In this document: one piece after another, positions 9,988-19,000 of the stretch | Layout: every line of letters begins with the position of its first letter | Numbering within the stretch: the stretch's first letter is position 1 | Source: Myoxocephalus aenaeus | Lineage: Eukaryota > Chordata > Actinopteri > Perciformes > Cottidae | DNA: 64,000 nucleotides | Assembly: GCA_038501785.1 (NCBI GenBank) | Contig: JBAMJR010000070.1 | Location: 2,120,501 to 2,184,500, forward strand | Reading direction: 5' to 3' | Made by a program: the position numbers and the translations under genes | Notes under the pieces: model-generated | What the model saw: only the letters and a program-made list of their open reading frames with translations | Told to the model about the DNA's origin: nothing | The model's database searches: none

Positions 9988-11166
9988 GTAAGTAAAGAAA
10001 TATAAAAACTGAAATTGATAGGATATGACATAACTTGGCTGTGGATCACTGTACAACATTCTACACTTTTCATGTTGTTTTGGGAAAAAAAGCCATTTAC
10101 GCACAGTTTACGCCAGACAATACTTTATGTTGTGTACTGGGCTGATTCACGTGAATTGTGTCCGATCCAAAGAGGTTTTTTTGGGGGGGGTCAACTGGCC
10201 GCCCAGCGTTTCTGAGATTCGAGTGAGACATGGAGAAAAGCTGATGTTGTGATCTTCGCAATAAAACATCTTTGATGTGACGTGTCGAGTCTTGGCCAAT
10301 CAGCGTTAAGATGGCTACAGCGCCCTTCCAACTTTTTATCCTTTCACACTCCAAGTTGAAGTTACCGCCAATACGAACGAAGGTAACTTGTCGTAATATT
10401 TTTGTCACGTTACCCCATTAAATCTTTCCCAACTTGTTTTTTGATGGAACGCTAGTCAGCTTGATGTCACGCTAGCTAACGTTTTTGGGTTGTGTATTGG
10501 CGACTTGCTTGGAAAAATACGTAACGTGATGAAACATGCCGTAACCCGTAAAAAGGGCTCACATGCCCTCTCTTCACACTTAATACAATCAAGGTATGAG
10601 TACAGAACAGGGGTATTCAATTAACATTTTAGCGATAGCGATTAACCTTTTAGAGAGAATTTAGTCACGCAGCATTATATACATGATAATCATTTATTGT
10701 ATTATAGAATATATTCTATTCTATAATATTATAGAATAAAACATATAGTCTTAGAATTTCCTCAACAGTGTTATCACAATAATGTTTAACTTGTGCTATG
10801 ATTAAGTCCCATATATATTGGGGTCAATGACAAAAACGGCTTCTAAAAATGAAAATTCTAAATTGGTTTCAAGTCCCATTTGTTACATTTAAAAAAAAAG
10901 TGGTTCAATGTATTTTTAATAATAATACAAAAAGAGAAATTAAAAACACTCAATATATACAAAGAAATTAAAAATAAGAATAATGCAAAGTATATACAAC
11001 AATATTTAATTAAATAACAAAACAAAACAGTAGTGCTAAGATGTAGCCAAACAAACAGTTTGGCTGCAGTAACATGCCTGCATGATCCACAGTATTGAAG
11101 GAGCTCGGAAGTTACTGGTTTTCTGAAATTAAACTGAACATGTGTCTCTCTCTCTCCCCTACCCAG
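9988..11166. other. Noncoding, no gene recognised
   Basis: AT-rich DNA with short ORFs of no recognisable family. The motif GTAAAAAGGGCTCACAT near 10548 repeats one near 9398, which suggests related element fragments. Confidence 0.35.
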
Positions 11167-11675
11167 CCTCACTACCTTCCAGTCCTTCTGGACTCCTCCT
11201 TCCTGTGTCCAGCTGCAGACCATCAGCCTTGGACTCCTCCTTCCTGTGTCCAGCTGCAGACCATCAGCCTTGGACTCCTCCTTCCTGTGTCCAGCTGCAG
11301 ACCATCAGCCTTGGACTCCTCCTTCCTGTGTCCAGCTGCAGACCATCAGCCTTGGACTCCTCCTTCCTGTGTCCAGCTGCAGACCATCAGCCTTGGACTC
11401 CTCCTTCCTGTGTCCAGCTGAAGACCATCAGCCTTGGACTCCTCCTTCCTGTGTCCAGCTGAAGACCATCAGCCTTGGACTCCTCCTTCCTGTGTCCAGC
11501 TGAAGACCATCAGCCTCACTACCTTCCAGTCCTTCTGGACTCCTCCTTCCTGTGTCCAGCTGCAGACCATCAGCCTTGGACTCCTCCTTCCTGTGTCCAG
11601 CTGAAGACCATCAGCCTCACTACCTTCCAGTCCTTCTGGACTCCTCCTCCCTGTGTCCAGGCTGCAGACCATCAC
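11167..11675. repeat. 41-bp minisatellite
   Basis: About nine to eleven copies of a 41-bp unit start at GGACTCCTCCTTCCTG and contain CAGCTGCAGACCATCAGC. Some units have an extra CTCACTACCTTCCAGTCCTT segment. Since 41 is not a multiple of three, all plus frames stay open through the array, giving three overlapping Ser/Pro/Cys-rich ORFs that should not be called genes. A related single unit recurs near 12045-12090. Confidence 0.92.
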
Positions 11676-12540
11676 TGGTGACTCAACAGTAAGTTCACAA
11701 GCATGAATGACTTGTTCAGATAAATCAACACAGTGTGTCATGATTTCCTCAAATGTCTTGTTTTAGCGACAAATCAGAGATATTCAGTTTACTGTCGTAG
11801 AGGAGACACAATTATGTCTTGTTGACAACACAGTCAGTATTACCACACAACTCAGTCACACTGCAATATACATTTTAACTTCCAAAAAAATTACGAGTTT
11901 TGATTAAGACTTTGTTAATAAATATGGAAATAAATTGTCCACCTGAAAGTACTTATAATTCAAATAAGCTATGAGGTGGATTTTTTTTAACTAAAATGTC
12001 TTTTTTTTCTCCCTCTCTTCATCCTCACCCTCCTTCCACTTCTCCTGGACTCCTCCTGTCTGTCTTTAACTACAGACTATCACTGTTGGTGATAGTGTAA
12101 GTTCACACATTAATTATAGTTTTACTATATCTAACACAGATACTTATAAAAATAGCCCACTGAGTAGATACATTTAATGACGCCAGTATGTTTTACATAA
12201 AAATAGCAGCAACTGGAAAATGCAGCATTAATAGGGATATTTGGTAGAAGTCTTTACGCACGACATTCCAATCAGACACGTTTTAATGGCATTTTAGCTT
12301 TTGCTAAGCTTTTTAATATTCAAACAACTGTCTAATGTATGTTTTTATTTTTTTGTCTTACAGGTGTCCTGCTGTGCAGCATCTCTCCTCCTCTATACAT
12401 ACTGGCTCTCTGACTTTCCTGTCAAATCTACTGCTCTGTCTTTGATTTTGGCCATCACACCTTTGTATCCCTCTTCTATCCTGCTCTGATCTATTTTTGG
12501 CTTTATGGAATTTTGGCTTTTTGGTGAACTTGGTGAAACG
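11676..12540. other. Noncoding spacer with exon-like blocks
   Basis: No coding frame recognised. It contains the splice-like borders at 12075/12097 and 12363 described for the possible transcript. Confidence 0.35.
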
Positions 12541-12616
12541 ATTTTGGTGAAACATTCTTGGTAAAACGATTTTGGTGAAACATTCTTGGTAAAACGATTT
12601 TGGTGAAACATTCTTG
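12541..12616. repeat. 28-bp minisatellite
   Basis: About 2.7 copies of ATTTTGGTGAAACATTCTTG plus GTAAAACG. It lies about 450 bp before the Helitron start codon and may belong to its 5' subterminal region. Confidence 0.85.
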
Positions 12617-13061
12617 GCTTCAGGGTTATTGGTACCTGGTCTGACTTTTGTATTGGTCCTGAGAGTCTCTCTCTCTCACGCTCTACCTGTTCTATCTCTC
12701 TCGCACAGATCCTTTGATCTTTCCAATTTGAAATAAATATTACAAAATTTGATATTTATAATTATTTTTTTACAAAGTACACACATGTTTGAAATGTACT
12801 ATTTGGAAGCAAAGGACACATCCAATTATTAAGTGAAACTGTTACAAAACTAGTTTGAACATAAGATTGAAAAAATTCCTAAATACTTACAAATTGATTG
12901 ATATTGAAATACATAAACCTTAACTAATTTCTGTGTTAATTTACCATTTCTAAGTATTTTGATTAATAGAAGCTGACAGATTTGACCTATCTTTACATCG
13001 TCCTTTGTTAACCGTAATCTTTTATCATTAATATCATTTGTGGTTTTGAAACGCGACAACA

Positions 13062-16000
13062 ATGCCAAGGAAGGGTAAGAGGTCACAAGCTCAGAGCCTG
13101 CGCAGGCAGAGGTCCAAAGAGAATCACTGTGCAACTACTGAAGAAGCAGAATGTGTTGGTCCTCAGAGCAGTGGAGAGATAAAGATGTCTGCAGCGTCTC
13201 ATGCTGGAAGTGTGAAACCGGGAGGTCAGCCTGATGCTGCATGTGTACCACAGGTATCTTATGCAGATGCTGTAAAGAGAGGACAACACTGTGATGATCC
13301 AAGTGCAGCAGGGCCTTCTAATGTGAAGCAGGTGAACCCCAGAGGTCAAAGTGATGCTGCATGCGTACCACAGGTATCATATGCAGATGCTGTAAAGAGA
13401 GGACAACACAGTAAAGATCCAAGTGCAGCAGGGCCTTCTAATGCAGACTGTGTGAACCTGGAAGAGCAGCCTTCTGAACAACATGTCCGTGCATCCCGCA
13501 GCCAGGCTTCTAAGAAATACGGTAAATTCAGAAATCAGCAGTGCACCTGTAACTCACTAACCTTTCTTGCATTCCTTCATGAGAATGAAAACATCACCAG
13601 ACCAGACCTCAACCTTGTTTTGGATAAAGGTAACACGATGTATAGAGGGATCAGGAAACAAGTCCACCACAACCATTTGACTACAGATGAGCTCACTGAT
13701 GAAGTTCCTGCACGCTGGTCTACACACTATGCGGACATGACTCAACTTTCAAGGTATGGCACATTAGGAGAACCTTTAACTCGTACTGTAGACAGTTTTC
13801 TGGACCTGGAGTCAGGACTGAGCTGCTTGTTATCTGATGTGAAGTATGCTTTGCTGTTGATGACACGGTTATGTATTGCAGTATTCAGAACCAGGTCAGG
13901 CAGATATGGTTTCTTTGACCCACACTCCAGAACAACCAGCGGTTTACCCCTAACACTTGGTACTGCTGTCATGGTGACATTCTCACGTCTCAGTGATATG
14001 ATTGACAGGATCATGGAGTTCCACAGAATGATGGAAACACCGTCCTCCTGTAACTATGAGTTGAAGCCTGTGGAGTTTTACAGTGTGAACACAGTCAACC
14101 TGAATGAAGCTCTCCCAAACACAGACTGCAGACCTCCAGCTATCACCGTGAATGAACCGCCTCTGTTGGATGAAGCTGTTAATGAATCACCTACTCTAAA
14201 GAAAAACACAGCCGCTAATCATCCTCAGACTGTTTTACCTACAGTGTTCCCTCAGACCACAGCTGTGAAACAACCAGAGGTCCTCATTGCGTCAGTGCCA
14301 TCACATGATGCTCCTCACAGCAAATCAGAGTTGACTGCTCATGCGATAAACCCAGTTCTCAGTGATCCGACTGATAACATATTGACAGCAGTGTCCAGTG
14401 ACATCACGTTCACATCATCTGTGAGACAACAAGAGGTCATCTTCCTTGGTACCCAAAATGAACCAGAACCCTCAAGTGAGTTGAGTTTCCTTCCATCACA
14501 TGATTCTTCTCTCAGTGAATCAACCGGTTCTTCTTCAATGATAAATACTGTTGCCAGTGCTTTATCTGATCCTGTATTACAGGGAATCTCCTGCAAATTG
14601 ACCAAATATAGTAAACAGCAAAGGAAAAAAATTAAGAGAAGACTTCTGCTCTCAGAAAAACCTCTACAAAGAAAAGAGAATCAGAAAAGTCAAGAAAGGA
14701 AAAAGTATGCATCAAATAAAGCATATAAAGCAAAAAAAATAGCTGACGCAAGCAGGAAATATCAAAACAATCCAGAATTTAGACAAAAGAAAAGAAATAA
14801 TACAAGAGACAGTGTTAACTATCGTCAAAAACGGAAAGAGTACATTTCCTCCCAGTACAAGGAAAATGCAGATTTTAGACACAAAAAAAAAGAAATCTTG
14901 GTCTCTCGTTACAGAAACGATGCTGAATTCAGACAGAAACGGAAACAAATCTTGGTCTCTCGTTACAGAGATGATGCTGAATTCAGACAGAAACGGAAAC
15001 AAATCTTGGTCTCTCGTTACAGAGATGATGCTGAATTCAGACGGAAACGGAAACAAATCTTGGTCTCTCGTTACAGAAACGATGCTGCATTCAGACAGAA
15101 ACAGAAACAAATCTTGGTCTCTCGTTACAGAGATGATGCTGAATTCAGACAGAAACGGAAACAAATCTTGGTCTCTCGTTACAGAGATGATGCTGAATTC
15201 AGACGGAAACGGAAACAAATCTTGGTCTCTCGTTACAGAGATGATGCTGAATTCAGACAGAAACAGAAACAAATCTTGGTCTCTCGTTACAGAGATGATG
15301 CTGAATTCAGACAGAAACAGAAACAAATCTTGGTCTTTCGTTACAAAAAAGATATTGCATTTAGAGATAAACAAAAACAACACTTTACAGCCCGTTACCG
15401 AGGTAATGTTGATTTTAGACGCACAAAAAAACTGTATTTCAATGCTCTTTATAAAGACAGCATAGAGTTCAGACAGAGGAAGAGAGCTCATATCACTCAG
15501 CGTTATGCTCATGACCAAGCATTCAGGCAAAGACACAAACAACTAATGAGACAACGAATGCAAGACAGAAATAAAAACAATCCTATATTTAGGAGTTTGC
15601 ATAACATAAGATGTGCCATGAAAATAAAAAGGAAATACAGACGGATAAATAGACAAACAGAAGAAAGTGACAACAGTTTGATCAAAGAGGCCATATCTGT
15701 TTTCAGATCACAAATAAAAGCCGGTCCCACTTATGTCTGCACTGTCTGTCATAAGGCATCATTTCCAAACCAAGTGCGACCCTGTAAACGGTCAAACTAT
15801 GTAAAAAATCCAGTCATGGTTGCAGCATGCCTAACAGGAAAGTACCTTCATGTTTGTGATGATGAGTGCAGAAATGAACAACAGTGCAATGTGCCAGATG
15901 AGAGGAAGGAAGAGTGGATTTGTCACACCTGCTACAATCATCTTAAAGATGGAGTCATGCCAACACTCGCTGTAGCTAACAACTTGGAGCTCGCTGACAT

Positions 16001-19000
16001 TCCACCTGAACTGTGTGACCTCAACATACTGGAGCGACATCTCATAGCTAAGTGCATAGCGTTTGCCAAAATTATTCCTCTTCCCAAAGGAAGACAGAGA
16101 GCCATACATGGTAACGTGGTTTGTGTCCCGTCTGAGGTGCAGGAAACGGTGGAAGCGTTACCCAGACTGAGAAGTGAGTCTCAAGTGATGAGAGTAAAAC
16201 TGAAGAGACGATTGTGTTACAAAGGTCATCAGCTGTTCCAGACTGTCACCTGGTCTAAACTCGTGCAGGCGCTGCATAAACTCAAACGCATTCATCCACA
16301 ATATCAGGACATAACCATCAGAGATGAGGCTGAGCTTTGTGACCCAACACTTCCTGATGACGATGATGATGATGATGATGATGATGATGCAGCCATGGAG
16401 GAGGATGAATATGATGAAGCTGATTTAATGGACATTGACATGTGTGAGAAAAGTGCACTGTGTGATGCAGAAAATGAGACTGAAGGTGACCAGGATATGG
16501 AAATATCATCTTGTGATGGTGAACAACCTGAGAAGCGGAGAGATGATGCAGAACAGGAAGGTGACATGCCTAACGGTGGTTTTGCTCTAGAATCATGCCT
16601 TCAGCCGTGTGATGTTTCAGAGGAGATCTTATGTTTCACTGAAGGAATCTACTCTGTTGCCCCAGCTGAAAGAAACAGTCCTGTTGGTTTCTTCAAAACC
16701 CCTAAACTTGAGGCGATGGCTTTCCCTGTGCAGTTCCCTACAGGCCAAAACACACTGGATGAAATGAGACGCATTAAACTAACACCCAGCAGTTATTTCA
16801 AAGCGAGGCTTTTCTGTATTGATGATCGTTTTGCCAGAGACACAAACTATTTGTTCTTTGCACAGTTTGTGACTGAAATCCACTTGGCCACATCCAGCAT
16901 GTCAATACAGTTAAGGAAAGGAAAGCCTCTGACCAGAGATGGACGAAAAATAACTTCTGGTATGCTGCAAGATAAACGGGAGGTTGAGAAGCTGGTGAGA
17001 AATAAAGATGCAGTCCGATTCATGCAGCCGCTGAGAGGAACACCTGCTTATTGGGAGAAAACCACAAAAGATCTTTTTGCCATGATCAGACAGCTGGGAA
17101 CTCCCACATTCTTCTGTACATTTTCTGCAGCTGAGATGCGTTGGCCTGAAGTGATTGAAGCAATTAAAAGACAGCAAGGCGAGGAGGTCAATTTTGAAGA
17201 GCTCGACTGGTCAGCAAAGTGTGACGTACTGAGAAGCAACCCTGTGACAACAATGCGCATGTTTGATAAGCGTGTTGAGGCGTTATTCAGAGATTTGATC
17301 TTATCTCCTGCACAGCCTCTCGGCAACGTTGTTGACTTCTTTTACCGAGTTGAGTTTCAGCACAGAGGAAGCCCACACATTCACTGTCTGATATGGGCAG
17401 AAGGTGCACCCGTGTTTGAGGAGGATTCTGATCAGACTGTGTCAGATTTTGTGTCCAAATACATCACAGCTCAGCTGCCTGACCCAGATTCACAACCGGA
17501 ACTCTACAAGAAGGTCACAGAAGTACAAATACACAGCAAAAACCATTCTAGGACATGTTTCAGAAGTGCCAACTCTGGTTGCAGATTTGGATTTCCCAAA
17601 CCACCTTCCAGAAACACCTTCATAACGAGACCTGATGAGACCGTTGATCCACTCCAAGTGCAAACCGCAAAGGAAAAGCTCCAACCACTGAACTTGTTGC
17701 TGAATGAACCTGAAACGGCCTCACTCAGTTTGCAGCAGCTCCTCGATAAATGCAACTTAACAATCGATGAGTATGAACACTGCCTCAATACGATCAACAA
17801 ATCCAGTGCGGTGATCCTAAAACGTGAGCCAAAAGACTGCCGGGTAAATGGATATAATCCACATCTACTTGAAGCCTGGGATGCCAATATTGATGTAAGT
17901 TATATTCTCAATGCATATTCGTGCATCATGTATCTCACCAGCTACATAACCAAACAAGAATCTGGACTTTCAGAGTACCTCAAAACAGTCATTGCAAACT
18001 CCACCAGAGACAACGTCAATGAATGTGATGAAATGAGGGAAATCATGCAGGCGTACTCTAAAAAGAGAGAGGTCAGTGCTCAGGAGTGTGTGACTCGTGC
18101 ATGTGGCATTAACATGAAGAAGTGTTCACGTGGTGTCATATTCATACCGACAGATGACAACGCATTGAAAATGAGTCGTCCCATGTCTTACCTGGAGAAC
18201 ACGACATCAGAAAGTCTAAATGTGTGGATGACATCTTTGACTGACAAATACAAAGCCAGACCTGAAACACCAGAGTTTGAGGAGATGTGTTTGGCTGATT
18301 TTGCAGCAACTTGCAGAATTGTCTATGGACAACAGAAAAAAGGCAAAGATGTGTTGCCCCTCCTCAATGAGATGGGATTTGTGCAAAAGCGGAAAAACAA
18401 TAAGCCTGCCATCATCAGATTTTACCGCTGCTCACAGGAAAAATACCCTGAGAAGTTCTATGGCACATTAGTGAAACTCTACCTTCCTTACCGATCAGAC
18501 CAGGAACTGAAAAGACCGCATTTCCCCACGTACGAGTCCTTCTACAAAGATTGCTATGTTCAACTACGAGGTGCTGAACATCCGGAGTATGTCATAGACA
18601 TTGTGAAACGAAACAGAGACAAATATGAGAAAAACAGTGATGAGATTGACAATGCAGTCGAAGAATTTGATCAGAACAGAGGCGTGATTGATGAATGGTG
18701 TAATCTGGCTCCAGAATCTGAGGTGGTCCGGTTGGAATGTGTCGAAGAACTGCAGGCAAGAGAGCCAAATCATGAAAATGTTCAAGAGAATGTCCCAGAA
18801 TACAGTAATCAGGCTGATGCTGTAACAGAAGCCAGAGCCGTCAGAGAGCCCCCTGCATTAGACCCCACACTGTTACGGCAGATGTATCAGAACCTGAACC
18901 AGAAACAAGCATGTGTATTCTATGCAGTTAGAGACTGGTGCTTAAAGCGCGTCTGTGGCCCAAATCCTGAGCAGTTTTTCTTTTACATCAATGGTGGTGC

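Larger units (their letters stand above)
8690..12735 (+). ncRNA. Possible spliced noncoding transcript (exon-like blocks)
   Basis: Exon-like blocks with good splice borders line up on the plus strand: a block ending at 8803 (GTAAGT), 9951-9987 (acceptor TTTTTTCTCAG, donor GTAAGT), 11167-11688 (acceptor CTCCCCTACCCAG), 12076-12096, and a block from 12364 (acceptor TTTGTCTTACAG) to a possible AATAAA at about 12730. No conserved reading frame joins them. This may be a lncRNA, captured exons, or the 5' leader of the Helitron ORF downstream. Splicing is predicted by eye only. Confidence 0.3.

Noticed and set aside
11095..11741. Ser/Pro/Cys-rich ORFs in all plus frames and one minus frame
   Set aside because: They arise because a 41-bp stop-free unit is repeated; no conserved domain.
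14712..15542. 276-codon minus ORF and 217-codon plus ORF inside the Helitron gene
   Set aside because: Both are shadows of the 54-bp repeat in other frames; the main frame has the domain evidence.
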